Below, in pieces: positions 42,314 to 52,828 of a stretch of DNA of 64,000 bases. The position numbers were made by a program, and so were the translations under genes. The stretch lies in NCBI GenBank assembly GCA_002243285.1, contig CP022585.1, positions 1,210,001-1,274,000 of the forward strand, given 5' to 3'. Below the pieces are notes generated by a model. That model made no database searches. It saw only the letters and a program-made list of their open reading frames with translations, and had not been told where the DNA came from. Within the stretch, counting starts at the first letter, position 1. The number at the start of each line of letters is the position of its first letter. This DNA comes from Candidatus Fluviicola riflensis. Its GTDB lineage: Bacteria; Bacteroidota; Bacteroidia; Flavobacteriales_D; Crocinitomicaceae.

Positions 42314-43774
42314 TTATTTCTTGATCACCAATCGTTGAGATTGTGCTGTACCATTTGCAATTACCGTAAGTGTGTATACACCTGCTGCGTAATTGTTGCA
42401 ATCGATTTCCAATCCGTTTGACGTGCCAGTGTAAGCAACATCAAATGTTTTACCTACCATATCGGTTAATACAACATGTTCAATATTTTTACTTTTCGTG
42501 TAGATATTGAAACTTCCTGCCGCCGGGTTCGGATAAACTGTAAACGGCTCAATATCGCTTGTGTTTACTGATAATACTGTGTTATACTCAATACCTCCGT
42601 CGGTATCTACCTGCATCAAACGGTAATAGCTGATTCCTGTTAACGGATCATTATCCGTATACGCATAGTTTTGAGCTTCGTTTGTGGTATTATTTCCGGC
42701 AACAGCGCCTATGGTTTCCCATACCAATCCGTCTGCAGAGCGTTGTACAATAAAATCCCGGTTGTTTTCTTCAAATTCGGTTCCCCAAACCAAGTCAACT
42801 ACACCTTCGTTGTATTCCGCGTCCCAATAAGTATACCCAACCGGCATCACAATGGCGCAATTGGTGCTTGCCGTGTTAGACGCCGCCTCGTTGATGTTGA
42901 TTGTTTGCACAACGTTGGCAAAGTTGGTAACAAGTAATACGTATACCTCTCCGGGAGACACACCGTTGACGACTGCTTGCTCAGTCGGTGAGGGAGAATA
43001 GCTACAATCTTCCGGCACCCCGTAAGTATTACAATTGGAGGTGGCATTTGCCAGACTTGGGAATGGTCCCCAAATTTCATAATCAACATCGGCTCCTGCT
43101 GTAATATCAATAACAAGATTTCCTGCAGTTGCAATTTCCAGGTAATACCAGCTTGGATTCGGAGATGTAGATAAACAATCGTAATCATTTCCCGGGTTGA
43201 TTACATCTGCCGAAGAACCACCAGCATTGGCAACGAAGTTAATCGGTGAACCGGAACAGATTGGATTTGGAACTGTACAGGTTGTATTCCCGGCTGGAGC
43301 TGCCGCTTCTGCGACACAAATGTCAAATGTACCGGTACCACCGCCATATTGCCAAAAGCGAATCATGTAGGTATTTCCCGGAGTTAACCCTCCCATTGCT
43401 ATTTGAGGCATTAACCCGATTGCGTCGTCTGAACAGGCCAATTCAGTCCATGCCCCGCAAGTACCTGAATAAAGTGCCATTACACCATCACCAATACTTC
43501 CTGCTGCTGTTTGAATATCAACGGTTCCGGAAGCGGGTGCTGTAAATGAATACCAAACATCTTCTCCCATCGAACCGCAACTGGGTGTTCCTCCGTTATT
43601 TGCATTGGTTTGATTGGTCGCCCCGACCGTAGTTCCTGATTGAAAAGTACAGGAAGCATTAACTGCAATATTCGGTGCGCTGATTACACCAGAAGTACAA
43701 GGCGTATTTGATTGTGCTAAAACCTGGTTTCCAAGTAAGCAAAGAATTACCGTATAGAGTAATGTGAATTTCAT
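42314..43774 (-). CDS. T9SS type A sorting-domain surface protein
   Basis: 486 aa. Signal peptide 1-20 (NQVLAQ). A pre-peptidase C-like beta domain (about 35-155; DVWYSFTAPASGTVDIQT) is followed by a second domain (about 160-310) with PNPSWYYLEI, YEIWGPF and YVLLVTNF that recurs at the N terminus of the protein at 52829. An Fn3-like linker (about 315-405; FIVQRSADGLVWETIG, ISYYRLMQVD) is typical of T9SS cargo. The type A C-terminal signal (about 407-486) starts FTVYPNPAAGSFNIY and ends AQSQRLVIKK. The gene follows a small secreted protein after 43 bases. Confidence 0.9.
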   Translation of the reverse strand: MKFTLLYTVILCLLGNQVLAQSNTPCTSGVISAPNIAVNASCTFQSGTTVGATNQTNANNGGTPSCGSMGEDVWYSFTAPASGTVDIQTAAGSIGDGVMALYSGTCGAWTELACSDDAIGLMPQIAMGGLTPGNTYMIRFWQYGGGTGTFDICVAEAAAPAGNTTCTVPNPICSGSPINFVANAGGSSADVINPGNDYDCLSTSPNPSWYYLEIATAGNLVIDITAGADVDYEIWGPFPSLANATSNCNTYGVPEDCSYSPSPTEQAVVNGVSPGEVYVLLVTNFANVVQTININEAASNTASTNCAIVMPVGYTYWDAEYNEGVVDLVWGTEFEENNRDFIVQRSADGLVWETIGAVAGNNTTNEAQNYAYTDNDPLTGISYYRLMQVDTDGGIEYNTVLSVNTSDIEPFTVYPNPAAGSFNIYTKSKNIEHVVLTDMVGKTFDVAYTGTSNGLEIDCNNYAAGVYTLTVIANGTAQSQRLVIKK

Positions 43775-43817
43775 AGCAATAGATTTTTAATGTAATAAAA
43801 TAGCTCTGTAACCGGAA

Positions 43818-44273
43818 TTAACGTTGTTCAAACAATTCAACATCTTTTACGGTAAGCCATTCTCCGGCAAGAACCAAACAGTTTGGATTCTCATCATAGA
43901 TTTGCTGACGATTCGGCTCAGCGGCATCATATATTGATCGAGGGACGATTTTTACATCAGGATTGTTTGCCGACCAGTTTTTGATGATCACCTGATCTTC
44001 TATTTTTGAAGGTTTGGTGGATTGATCGTTTTCACTTTTGGTAAGCGCTTCATGTTGCTCAATCATCGCGAGCGAAATTTTATCCTGGTAGATGATTAAA
44101 TCTGATCCGAGAAGTTGTTGCTCTTGTGATGAAAGTGAACTGTAACGTTCTGCAGAAATAAAGAGTGTAGTAGGGTGGGCACTCTGCCATTGCTGAATGG
44201 CTTGTTGATCTTCTTGTGCACATGCGACTGAAGCATTAAGTGCACCAAAAAGTAGTAAGTAAATGCATTTCAT
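43818..44273 (-). CDS. Small secreted protein with internal duplication, preceding a T9SS protein
   Basis: 151 aa. Signal peptide 1-19 (SVACAQ). The mature part contains two related halves: IQQWQSAHPTTLFISAERY...DLIIYQDKISLAMIEQHE (about 25-75) and IKNWSANNPDVKIVPRSIY...NCLVLAGEWLTVKDVELFE (about 96-150). They share W, P and Y positions, a Q/N-rich middle, a hydrophobic strand and a final E-pair. No known family recognised. It lies 43 bases upstream of the type A T9SS gene on the same strand and is likely cotranscribed, one of four such pairs in this window. Confidence 0.75.
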   Translation of the reverse strand: MKCIYLLLFGALNASVACAQEDQQAIQQWQSAHPTTLFISAERYSSLSSQEQQLLGSDLIIYQDKISLAMIEQHEALTKSENDQSTKPSKIEDQVIIKNWSANNPDVKIVPRSIYDAAEPNRQQIYDENPNCLVLAGEWLTVKDVELFEQR

Positions 44274-44463
44274 ATTTTGTTGCTTTTACTAAATAGACGG
44301 TTTTTTTTTGGATGTCGTCTGTACAAATGTGTAATCGACTTGTGTCGTCGATTAATTAAATGGTATGAATGAATATCACAGCACCTTAAATTTTAGTTAA
44401 AAAAACACGTGTTATTTTAACGGATTGGTGTGCGTTTTATAACTTCCACTGCTTATTTAAGTA

Positions 44464-44496
44464 ACAAAAAATGGGTCACCAAAACCGGTAACCCAT
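44464..44496 (-). terminator. Terminator of secA
   Basis: ATGGGT-ACC/GGT-ACCCAT stem with a 6-nt loop and one internal mismatch, followed on the minus strand by TTTTTTG, 25 bases after the secA stop. Confidence 0.85.
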
Positions 44497-44520
44497 TGAT
44501 TTATAGTGTGTTTAAAATAC

Positions 44521-47500
44521 TTATTTACCGTGGCACTGTTTGTATTTTTTTCCGCTGCCGCAAGGGCAAGGGTCATTACGTCCGATTTTCGGTTCAACGA
44601 CTACAGGTTGTTGTTTTTCACGTACCGGAGCTGAATTCCGAATGGCTTCATCAAAGCCTTCACTTCCCTGGAAACGCGGTTGCGGAGTGCTTGACGTTGT
44701 GTCAGAAGAAGTGATTTGCGCCTTTTCGTAGTGATTTTCAGCTACTTCACGATTGGTGCTTTTTACTTCCTGCTCCTGCATCAAATCTGCTTTGATGAGG
44801 TATTCAATCGTCTCAGCGCTCAATCGTGCCATCATGCCTTTGAACAACTCGAATGACTCGAGTTTGTAAATAAGCAACGGATCTTTTTGTTCGTAAACCG
44901 CTTGCTGAACCGATGTACGCAGGTCATCCATTTCACGCAAGTGCTCTTTCCATTCGTTGTCAATCATTCCCAGAACGATATTACGTTCCAGTTCTTTGCT
45001 GATCGATTTACCTCCGGAATTGTATGCTTCTTCCAAACCAACAACGATTTGTGTATGCTTGCGGCCGTCGCTCAATGGCAATAAAATATTACTGTACTTG
45101 TTCGACATCGTTTCATGAACGTGCTTGATTTGTGGAAAAGCACGTGCGCCAATCGCTTCATTTTTACGATTGTAATGTTCCTGAACACCGTTGTAGATTT
45201 CGTAAACCAAATCATTGGCCGGCAATTTTTTGAAATCTTCTTCAGAAACAGGAGACTGCATTCCCATGATACGCATCATATCCAGGTCAAATTCGGCGTA
45301 ACTTCCTTCTTTGTGATTGGCTACCAATGACTCGATAACGTCATAGAACATGTTCGATACATCCAGATCCAAACGATCTCCGAACAATGCGTTGTGACGC
45401 TTTTTGTAAATCGCTTTACGCTGGGCATTCATTACGTCATCATACTCCAATAATCGTTTACGGATTCCGAAGTTGTTTTCTTCTACTTTTTTCTGCGCAC
45501 GTTCAATGGATTTTGAAACCATGCTGTGCTGAATTACTTCACCTTCTTTCAAACCAAGGCGGTCCATCAGTTTAGCAATACGTTCCGAACCGAATTTACG
45601 CATTAAATCATCTTCCAGCGAAACAAAGAACTGTGATGATCCCGGATCTCCCTGACGTCCTGAACGACCACGCAACTGTCTGTCGACACGTCGTGAATCG
45701 TGACGCTCGGTACCTACGATGGCCAAACCTCCTGCTTCTTTCACACTTGGTGCAAGTTTGATATCCGTTCCACGGCCGGCCATGTTGGTTGCAATTGTAA
45801 CTGCTCCCGGTTTACCTGCGTCGGCAACGATTTCCGCTTCGCGCTGGTGATACTTGGCGTTCAATACCTGGTGAGGAATGTTTTTCATTTTCAACATACG
45901 GCTCAGCAATTCCGAAATCTCAACCGTTGTAGTACCAACAAGTACAGCTCTTCCTTGTTCTACCAGTCTTTCGGTTTCTTCAATGACTGCCGCATATTTT
46001 TCACGGGCGGTTTTGAAAACCAGGTCATGCGAATCTTTACGCGAAATAGCACGGTTGGTAGGAATCACGATCACATCCAGTTTATAGATGTCCCAGAATT
46101 CTTTTGCTTCCGTTTCAGCCGTTCCGGTCATACCCGCCAATTTGTGGTACATACGGAAGTAATTCTGAAGGGTAATGGTTGCGTACGTTTGTGTAGCAGC
46201 TTCTACCTGAACATTTTCCTTCGCTTCAATTGCCTGGTGCAAACCGTCAGAATAACGTCGGCCTTCCATAATACGACCTGTAGATTCATCTACGATTTTG
46301 ATCTTGCTGTCCATGATCACGTATTCCACTTCCTTCTCAAAAAGCGTATAGGCTTTCAAGAGCTGTGTGACGGAGTGAATACGTTCCGATTTCACACTGT
46401 AATCACGGATCAATGCATCTTTGTGCGCAGCAAATGCTTCCGGCTCAAGGCCTTGTTTTTGCAATTGCGTAATTTCCGTACTGATATCCGGCATTACGAA
46501 GAAGCGGCGATCCTCGTTTCCGGAGATCAGGTCAATTCCTTTTTCGGTCAATTCAACCGTATTGTTTTTTTCATCGATCACAAAGTAAAGCTCCACATCA
46601 ATTTTCTTCATGTGTTTACCTTGCTCTGCCATGTAATGATTTTCCGTTTTTTGAAGCAACGCTTTGATTCCCGGTTCAGACAAGAACTTGATCAATGCTT
46701 TGTTCTTAGGTAAACCGCGGTGAGCGCGCAACAATGCGATAGAACCTTCTTCTATCATGGTTTTCATATCAACAGCACCATCTGCCGGATTGTTGATCAC
46801 AGCCAGCAACCGTTTCGCATCGGCCAATGCCTGGTTGACATATTTACGTTGTGCCTCAACCACTACTTCAACGCGTGGTTTCAATTCATAAAATTCGTGC
46901 TGATCGCCTTTTGGAGTCGGCCCTGAAATGATCAATGGCGTTCTGGCGTCGTCAATCAATACGGAATCGACCTCATCGACAATCGCGAAATGGTGTTTGC
47001 GTTGAACCAAATCTTCCACAGCGCTTGCCATGTTGTCGCGCAGGTAATCGAAACCGAATTCATTGTTGGTTCCGAACGTAATATCCGCCTCGTAGGCTTT
47101 TCGGCGTGCAGGAGAGTTTGGCTGGTGTTTGTCAATACAATCCACACGAAGTCCGTGAAACTGGTAAAGTGGCCCCATCCATTCGGAGTCACGTTTTGCC
47201 AGGTAATCATTCACGGTTACCAGGTGAACACCTTTTCCTGAAAGTGCGTTTAGGTAAACAGGAAGCGTCGCCACCAATGTTTTACCTTCACCTGTTTGCA
47301 TTTCGGCAATATTTCCGCGATGCAATACAGCTCCACCCATCAATTGTACATCGTAATGAACCATTACCCATTCCACATCACCACCGGCAGCGGTCCATTT
47401 GTTGTGCCAGATAGCAGTATCTCCGTCGATGGTAATTCCGTCTTTCTTAGTCGCCAGTTCGCGATCAAGTTCTGTAGCTTTAACAGACAACTGGCCGTTT

Positions 47501-47871
47501 TCGGCCCAGCGGCGGGAAGTTTCCTTCACTACTGCAAATGCTTCGGGAAGTATAACTTCCAGTACTTTTTCGATTTCCTGATTGATATCTTTTTCCAGAC
47601 GATCGATTTCTTCGTACAAATCTTCTTTGTCGTTAATCGAAAGTTCCGGATTGTTGGCTTGTAGTTTTAAGTCGGCAACTTTTGCTTCCAAATCAGCCGT
47701 TGCGTCTTTTACCTGTTGCTGAAAAGCGGCAGTGCGATTTCTTAATTCGTCGTCGCTAACGTTGCGTAAATTATTGTAGAATACGGCGACCTGATCGATA
47801 ACAGGTTGATACTGTTTGCGATCGGTGGCGGATTTATCACCTAACAATTTTTTTAATAGTCCTCCTAACAT
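44521..47871 (-). CDS. secA: Preprotein translocase ATPase SecA
   Basis: 1116 aa from the ATG at 47871 ([11 protein letters not shown]). An ATG at 47898 would put the promoter box 47896-47903 inside the gene. Walker A MQTGEGKT (about 191-198), DEAD-type [30 protein letters not shown] and the second-NBD motif [10 protein letters not shown] are intact. An N-terminal coiled insertion (about 45-105) and the large size are typical of Bacteroidota SecA. The C terminus carries the zinc/SecB-binding SEC-C motif [14 protein letters not shown]. SecA drives export through SecYEG, the first step for the many signal-peptide proteins in this window. Monocistronic with its own promoter and terminator. Confidence 0.98.
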   Translation of the reverse strand: MLGGLLKKLLGDKSATDRKQYQPVIDQVAVFYNNLRNVSDDELRNRTAAFQQQVKDATADLEAKVADLKLQANNPELSINDKEDLYEEIDRLEKDINQEIEKVLEVILPEAFAVVKETSRRWAENGQLSVKATELDRELATKKDGITIDGDTAIWHNKWTAAGGDVEWVMVHYDVQLMGGAVLHRGNIAEMQTGEGKTLVATLPVYLNALSGKGVHLVTVNDYLAKRDSEWMGPLYQFHGLRVDCIDKHQPNSPARRKAYEADITFGTNNEFGFDYLRDNMASAVEDLVQRKHHFAIVDEVDSVLIDDARTPLIISGPTPKGDQHEFYELKPRVEVVVEAQRKYVNQALADAKRLLAVINNPADGAVDMKTMIEEGSIALLRAHRGLPKNKALIKFLSEPGIKALLQKTENHYMAEQGKHMKKIDVELYFVIDEKNNTVELTEKGIDLISGNEDRRFFVMPDISTEITQLQKQGLEPEAFAAHKDALIRDYSVKSERIHSVTQLLKAYTLFEKEVEYVIMDSKIKIVDESTGRIMEGRRYSDGLHQAIEAKENVQVEAATQTYATITLQNYFRMYHKLAGMTGTAETEAKEFWDIYKLDVIVIPTNRAISRKDSHDLVFKTAREKYAAVIEETERLVEQGRAVLVGTTTVEISELLSRMLKMKNIPHQVLNAKYHQREAEIVADAGKPGAVTIATNMAGRGTDIKLAPSVKEAGGLAIVGTERHDSRRVDRQLRGRSGRQGDPGSSQFFVSLEDDLMRKFGSERIAKLMDRLGLKEGEVIQHSMVSKSIERAQKKVEENNFGIRKRLLEYDDVMNAQRKAIYKKRHNALFGDRLDLDVSNMFYDVIESLVANHKEGSYAEFDLDMMRIMGMQSPVSEEDFKKLPANDLVYEIYNGVQEHYNRKNEAIGARAFPQIKHVHETMSNKYSNILLPLSDGRKHTQIVVGLEEAYNSGGKSISKELERNIVLGMIDNEWKEHLREMDDLRTSVQQAVYEQKDPLLIYKLESFELFKGMMARLSAETIEYLIKADLMQEQEVKSTNREVAENHYEKAQITSSDTTSSTPQPRFQGSEGFDEAIRNSAPVREKQQPVVVEPKIGRNDPCPCGSGKKYKQCHGK

Positions 47872-47895
47872 AATGTACTTAAAAAATGCGAAGCC

Positions 47896-47903
47896 CAAAA
47901 ATA
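47896..47903 (-). promoter_or_regulatory. -7 promoter box (TATTTTTG) of secA
   Basis: Exact TAnnTTTG match on the minus strand, 24 bases before the chosen secA ATG. It fixes the start at 47871. Confidence 0.6.
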
Positions 47904-48062
47904 ATGAAATTCCCGCGCTTGTGGGTTAATTTGTGTGTTCGGCTCGTCATAAATTATTCCAAAGCAATCGAATCTGCCAAATTGACACTTTAATTGATAA
48001 GGCTGTCAGTAAACTCCTGAAAACTATTCGAAATTGATGCGGTGAATTTTCCTAGATGCTAT

Positions 48063-48070
48063 TATCTTTG
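48063..48070 (+). promoter_or_regulatory. -7 promoter box (TATCTTTG), near-leaderless start for guaA
   Basis: Exact TAnnTTTG match with five bases to the guaA ATG. Confidence 0.68.
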
Positions 48071-48075
48071 CGGTC

Positions 48076-49608
48076 ATGCAAGAAATGATCTTAATTCTCG
48101 ATTTTGGTTCGCAATACACCCAGTTAATTGCTCGTCGCGTTCGTGAAATGAATGTGTACTGTGAAATTCATCCATGGAACAAAATACCTGAGCTTGGTGC
48201 TCATATCAAAGGGGTTGTTTTGTCAGGAAGCCCGTTTTCAACCCGTGATCCCGAATCTCCGAAACCAGATTTGTCGGTCATCAGAGGGCGTTTTCCGTTG
48301 CTGGGGGTTTGTTTCGGTGCGCAGTACATGGCGCAGCAGTTTGGTGGTGAAGTATTACCGTCAACCACTCGTGAGTATGGTCGTGCCAATCTGTCTTTTG
48401 TTGACCAGTCGAATGTGCTGATGAAAAACATGACAGACGGCTCGCAGGTTTGGATGAGTCATGGAGATACCATTAAAACGATACCTGAGAACTATAAAAT
48501 CATCGCCAGCACACATGATGTGGAAGTGGCCGGATATACAATTGAAGGAGAAACAACCTTTGGAATTCAATTCCACCCGGAAGTTTACCACACATTGGAA
48601 GGAGCGGTTTTGTTGCGCAATTTCATTGTGGAGATTTGTGGCGCGGCACAGAACTGGACTCCTGATTCGTTTGTAGAAACAACCGTTGACCAGTTGAAAA
48701 AACAACTCGGTGAAGATAAAGTCATCCTCGGCCTTTCAGGCGGAGTAGATTCTTCCGTAGCGGCAATGTTATTGCACCGCGCTATCGGTGATCGGTTGCG
48801 TTGTATTTTCGTAGACAACGGCTTGCTCCGCAAAGATGAGTTTTCTTCAGTATTGGAATCTTATAAAGGATTGGGATTAAATGTAAAAGGAGTGGACGCT
48901 TCTGAAGCATTTTACGCTGCATTAAAAGGTGTTTCCGATCCTGAATTAAAGCGCAAGGCTATCGGGAAAGTATTCATTGATGTGTTTGATGCCGAATCAA
49001 AATTGGTAACCGATGCCAAATGGCTGGGGCAGGGAACGATTTATCCGGACGTCATCGAATCTGTTTCGGTGAACGGCGGGCCGTCGCAAACCATTAAGTC
49101 GCATCACAATGTTGGTGGTTTACCCGATTATATGAAATTACAGGTGGTTGAACCGTTGCGTTTATTATTTAAAGATGAAGTAAGACGTGTAGGCCGTTCG
49201 TTGGAATTACCTGAGAATATATTGAGTCGTCACCCGTTTCCGGGGCCTGGATTGGGAATACGTATTCTCGGCGAAGTCACTGCTGAAAAGGTTCGTATTT
49301 TGCAGGAAGTGGACGCGATCTTTATCAATGGATTAAAAGAACACGGTTTGTACAACGAAGTGTGGCAGGCCGGCGCTATTTTCCTTCCGATCCAATCGGT
49401 AGGCGTAATGGGCGATGAACGCACGTATGAAAATGCGGTTGCGTTGCGTGCAGTTACTTCTACAGATGGTATGACGGCCGATTGGTGCCATTTACCATAC
49501 GATTTTCTTGCCTTGATCTCCAATAAAATCATCAATCACGTGAAAGGAATCAACCGCGTGACATACGATATTAGTTCCAAACCGCCCGCTACCATTGAGT
49601 GGGAATAG
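48076..49608 (+). CDS. guaA: GMP synthase (glutamine-hydrolysing)
   Basis: 510 aa, standard length. The class I amidotransferase domain has Cys79 (GVCFGAQ), His167 and Glu169 (FHPE). The ATP-pyrophosphatase P-loop is GLSGGVDSS (219-227). The dimerisation/C-terminal domain ends [11 protein letters not shown], the usual GuaA terminus. It converts XMP to GMP using glutamine and ATP. Promoter box five bases upstream of the ATG. A LysM/PBP1 gene follows after 39 bases and hemF overlaps that, a three-gene cluster. Confidence 0.98.
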   Translation: MQEMILILDFGSQYTQLIARRVREMNVYCEIHPWNKIPELGAHIKGVVLSGSPFSTRDPESPKPDLSVIRGRFPLLGVCFGAQYMAQQFGGEVLPSTTREYGRANLSFVDQSNVLMKNMTDGSQVWMSHGDTIKTIPENYKIIASTHDVEVAGYTIEGETTFGIQFHPEVYHTLEGAVLLRNFIVEICGAAQNWTPDSFVETTVDQLKKQLGEDKVILGLSGGVDSSVAAMLLHRAIGDRLRCIFVDNGLLRKDEFSSVLESYKGLGLNVKGVDASEAFYAALKGVSDPELKRKAIGKVFIDVFDAESKLVTDAKWLGQGTIYPDVIESVSVNGGPSQTIKSHHNVGGLPDYMKLQVVEPLRLLFKDEVRRVGRSLELPENILSRHPFPGPGLGIRILGEVTAEKVRILQEVDAIFINGLKEHGLYNEVWQAGAIFLPIQSVGVMGDERTYENAVALRAVTSTDGMTADWCHLPYDFLALISNKIINHVKGINRVTYDISSKPPATIEWE

Positions 49609-49647
49609 GATGGCATACGAATTGTAAACACTGCTAAAAAAATTGCG

Positions 49648-51411
49648 ATGAAATACCTGTTAGTACTAGCAACAATTGTTTTCGGAAGCTGGGTGAATGC
49701 CCAAACAGAAGACGTGGTCTATGAATACCAAAAGGGGAAGAAATACATTGTGCATTTTGTGCAAAATGGAAATACCCTTTGGCGAATTCAGGAAACCTAT
49801 AAAGTTCCCGCAAAAGATATCATTGCTGCCAATCCGGGCGTGGAAAAAGGCATCGTTGAGGGACAAAAATTGCTGATTCCTGTAGGGGTTGCCGAAACAA
49901 AATACGCTGACGGTACACTCATCAAAGAACATACGGTAGTCAAAGGCGAAACGCTTTTTAGTATTGCTAAAAGAGAAGGCGCAACTGTTGATGAAATAAC
50001 AAAACTGAATCCGGGAAGTGAATCAGGGTTGAAACTGGGCCAGGTATTGCGCATTCCGTTGAAATCTGTGACGGAACAAGTGAAACCCGTTACGGAACCG
50101 GTAAAACAGGTAGAAACTACGGTCGATTTTTCAGATACGATTATTGCACACACGGTTCTCGATCACGAAACGCTGTATTCCATTTCAAAACGGTTCATGG
50201 TTCCGGTGGAAGAATTACAAAAATTCAACAAGCTAAAAAACACGAATATCAAGCCCGGACAAGTGTTGAATATTCCCTTGAAAAAGGAAAAAGTAAAACA
50301 GGTTGAAATTCGCGCTGTAGCCCCGGTAGTAATAGAACCGGTGAAACCAATCGACGAAGAATTACTCTTTAAGAAGAAAGAAGAATACAATATTGCGTTG
50401 ATGCTCCCTTTCTATCTGGATGGCGGTGAAGCCGGTTTTAAAGACGTTGCCACCGAGTTTTATATGGGGGTTGAACTCGCCATCGATTCATTGGAAAAAA
50501 TGGGATTCAAAGCCAAAATGTATGTCTACGATGCGAAGAATGACAGCGCTGCGATCATGGCTCTTTTGAAAAAACCTGAAATGAAACAAATGGACCTGAT
50601 TTTCGGGCCATTGATTCCGCAGGGAGCCGATCAGGTAGCTGCGTGGTGCAAAACCAACGGAATTCGCATGGTTTGTCCTTCGGCCAGTAACAGCACGATC
50701 CTTCAAAGCAATCCTTACGTTTACGCTGCCGTACCGACAGATATTACGCTTCAACGCATTTTGGCACGTTATACAGTCGAAAACCACGCGAAAGATCAAA
50801 TTGTATTGGTAAATACCGGCGTTGCGAAAGACAAAGACCTGTACGATGCTTACCGCGAGCGTTTTATCGAACTTTCCAAAGAAAAAGGAAATATCAAGCT
50901 GATTGAAATCAAAACCGACGATCTGGCGGCTTATATCCGTAAAAACGGCAACACAGTTTTTGTGGTTCCGACGCGCGATAAAGGAGCTGCAATGAAGTTC
51001 ATGGGAGCGTTGCAAAAATCTGGTTCCAAAGCCGGCTCCGGATCTATTTCCGTTTTCGGGACAAAAGACTGGGCCAATTTTGAAGATATCAGAGGTGTTT
51101 CCAAAAACAAATTCAACCTGCATTGGGCTTCTGCCAACGATTTGAATTACAATCTTCCTGAAACAAAAAAAATGCTGCGTCAGTTTCGCAGAAAGTTCAA
51201 GTGTGACATGTCCAAATACAGCGCACACGGTTTTGATGTAATGTACCATTTCACAACTACCTTATTGATGGATAAATCAGGTGCTGCCGGAGTAATCAAT
51301 AATTTTGACTTGCAGCAGATTGGTGAAGGTAACGGGTTTGAAAACAACCAGGCTTACATCCTGAAGCACGTGGAATTTGAATTGGAAAGAGTAGGTACAG
51401 TTCATGAATAA
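49648..51411 (+). CDS. LysM / periplasmic-binding-protein-like protein
   Basis: 587 aa. Signal peptide 1-18 (SWVNAQ). Three LysM domains: about 31-77 (YIVHFVQNGNTLWRI), 92-137 (HTVVKGETLFSIAKR) and 165-209 (HTVLDHETLYSISKR), which bind peptidoglycan. A type 1 periplasmic-binding fold (about 245-580; IALMLPFYLDGGEAG, LIFGPLIPQGADQVAAW, KDWANFEDIRG) resembles amino-acid ABC-transporter receptors. No transporter genes are adjacent, so a structural or sensor role at the cell wall is more likely than uptake. The stop overlaps the hemF start by 8 bases, so hemF depends on its translation. Confidence 0.9.
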   Translation: MKYLLVLATIVFGSWVNAQTEDVVYEYQKGKKYIVHFVQNGNTLWRIQETYKVPAKDIIAANPGVEKGIVEGQKLLIPVGVAETKYADGTLIKEHTVVKGETLFSIAKREGATVDEITKLNPGSESGLKLGQVLRIPLKSVTEQVKPVTEPVKQVETTVDFSDTIIAHTVLDHETLYSISKRFMVPVEELQKFNKLKNTNIKPGQVLNIPLKKEKVKQVEIRAVAPVVIEPVKPIDEELLFKKKEEYNIALMLPFYLDGGEAGFKDVATEFYMGVELAIDSLEKMGFKAKMYVYDAKNDSAAIMALLKKPEMKQMDLIFGPLIPQGADQVAAWCKTNGIRMVCPSASNSTILQSNPYVYAAVPTDITLQRILARYTVENHAKDQIVLVNTGVAKDKDLYDAYRERFIELSKEKGNIKLIEIKTDDLAAYIRKNGNTVFVVPTRDKGAAMKFMGALQKSGSKAGSGSISVFGTKDWANFEDIRGVSKNKFNLHWASANDLNYNLPETKKMLRQFRRKFKCDMSKYSAHGFDVMYHFTTTLLMDKSGAAGVINNFDLQQIGEGNGFENNQAYILKHVEFELERVGTVHE

Positions 51412-52303
51412 AGAAGCGATTGCCGAACAAATGCGTGAGTTGCAGCTGTTTATTTGTGCCGGATTGGAACAGGTAGACGGCAGTGCAATTTTCTCGGAAG
51501 ATGCCTGGAATAGGGCTGAAGGCGGCGGCGGATTTACCCGGACGATCAAAAACGGAAATGTTCTTGAAAAAGGAGGTGTGGCTTTTTCGGCCGTTCACGG
51601 CCCCGTAAGTGAAATCATGCGTAAACAATTGCAACTCGATGGTGATTCGTTTTTTGCAACCGGCGTTTCCATTGTGTTGCATCCCCACAATCCACATGTT
51701 CCGATCATTCACATGAATGTGCGTTATTTTGAGTTAAACACAGGCGTTTACTGGTTTGGCGGCGGAATTGACCTTACACCTCATTACATTGTTCCTGCAC
51801 AAGCACAATTGTTTCACCAGCGACTTAAAGACATTTGCGATCAGTTCGATCCTGAATTTTACAACAAATTCAAACCGTGGGCCGACGAGTATTTTTACAT
51901 TCCACACCGCAATGAAACCCGTGGAATCGGTGGGGTGTTTTTTGATCATCTCAACAATCATTCAAGCCTTTCCAAAGAACAGTTATTCGCATTTTGCCTG
52001 GAACTGGGCCGGAATTTTCCTGCTATATATGGTGAGCAGGTTGCTTTAGGAAAAGATAAACAGGCAACTGAACAGCAAATTCAATGGCGTAACCTGCGAA
52101 GAGGACGATATGTAGAGTTTAATCTGGTAAATGATCGCGGTACTAAATTCGGTTTATTAAGCGGTGGCAGAACAGAATCGATCCTAATGAGTTTACCAGC
52201 AGTTGCCAATTGGGAATACGGTTTTATTCCGGAACCCGGTTCAGCGGAAGAAGCGACCTTGAAACTGCTTTCTGGACCTCAAAACTGGTTATCAGAAAAC
52301 TAA
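51404..52303 (+). CDS. hemF: Coproporphyrinogen III oxidase, oxygen-dependent
   Basis: 299 aa, family length. HMNVRYFE (103-110) and GGGIDLTPHY (119-128) are the HemF signature with active-site His and Asp. RRGRYVEFNLVNDRGTKFGL and GRTESILMSLP complete it. It oxidatively decarboxylates coproporphyrinogen III to protoporphyrinogen IX using O2, an aerobic haem step. Translationally coupled to the LysM gene by an 8-base overlap. The 153 bases after it have no clear terminator but contain the start region of the next transcript. Confidence 0.97.
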   Translation: MNKEAIAEQMRELQLFICAGLEQVDGSAIFSEDAWNRAEGGGGFTRTIKNGNVLEKGGVAFSAVHGPVSEIMRKQLQLDGDSFFATGVSIVLHPHNPHVPIIHMNVRYFELNTGVYWFGGGIDLTPHYIVPAQAQLFHQRLKDICDQFDPEFYNKFKPWADEYFYIPHRNETRGIGGVFFDHLNNHSSLSKEQLFAFCLELGRNFPAIYGEQVALGKDKQATEQQIQWRNLRRGRYVEFNLVNDRGTKFGLLSGGRTESILMSLPAVANWEYGFIPEPGSAEEATLKLLSGPQNWLSEN

Positions 52304-52456
52304 CAGATCTGTTGTGTTTTACTACAAAAATCGGACATCCTTTTTCCGTTCAATGAGCATTTTATGCCTCTCATCGAGAATTGCTTCTCTTCTTGTTAAA
52401 ATTTGCATATTTTAGGCAACCAATTTTAACATCGCTCGTTTACAAACTAACTCTTA

Positions 52457-52813
52457 ATGAAACTACTAATGAAAAATTACTTTTTGGTTATGGCAATTGC
52501 AGCACTCTCTACTACTGCTTTCGCGCAACCAACAGAAAATAATAAGCCAACCAGAGAATTAAAACCCCTGAAATCAGAAGCTACAGGAGCAAAGCCATTA
52601 GTAGCTCCGGTTGCAGATTCCCTCGAAGGTGAAACATTGGAGCATTTGGACGCCTGGATTTTGGCCATTGATAATAAGGTGGAACATGTCAATAGCGATC
52701 AGGCACAACGTGAAAAAGCATTGGCCAATGGCTGGTTTGATCAAATGGCAGCTTACAGGAAGCGCGCCGTTGCACGTAAGGAGGCATTGATTGCCCGTAA
52801 CGCAACCAAATAA
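52457..52813 (+). CDS. Small secreted protein preceding a type B T9SS protein
   Basis: 118 aa; the second Met (52469, MKNYFLVM) is an alternative start. Signal peptide ends TTAFAQ (about residue 24). The mature part is short and charged: a Pro/Lys-rich stretch, then helical EGETLEHLDAWILAIDNKVEHVNSDQAQREKALANG and a basic tail (YRKRAVARKEALIARNATK). No known domain. The stop is 15 bases before the ATG of the 932-aa type B T9SS protein. Same arrangement as at 2370, 43818 and 58689. Function unknown. Confidence 0.75.
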   Translation: MKLLMKNYFLVMAIAALSTTAFAQPTENNKPTRELKPLKSEATGAKPLVAPVADSLEGETLEHLDAWILAIDNKVEHVNSDQAQREKALANGWFDQMAAYRKRAVARKEALIARNATK

Positions 52814-52828
52814 TCCAAAACTACTGCA

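Noticed and set aside
45700..46713. 337-codon open frame on the plus strand
   Set aside because: Antisense to secA, whose motifs are intact over the same stretch. The translation is Cys/Phe/His-rich without recognisable domains.
50488..51249. 253-codon open frame on the minus strand
   Set aside because: Antisense to the PBP1 domain of the LysM protein, with no ribosome-binding or promoter signal and no family resemblance.
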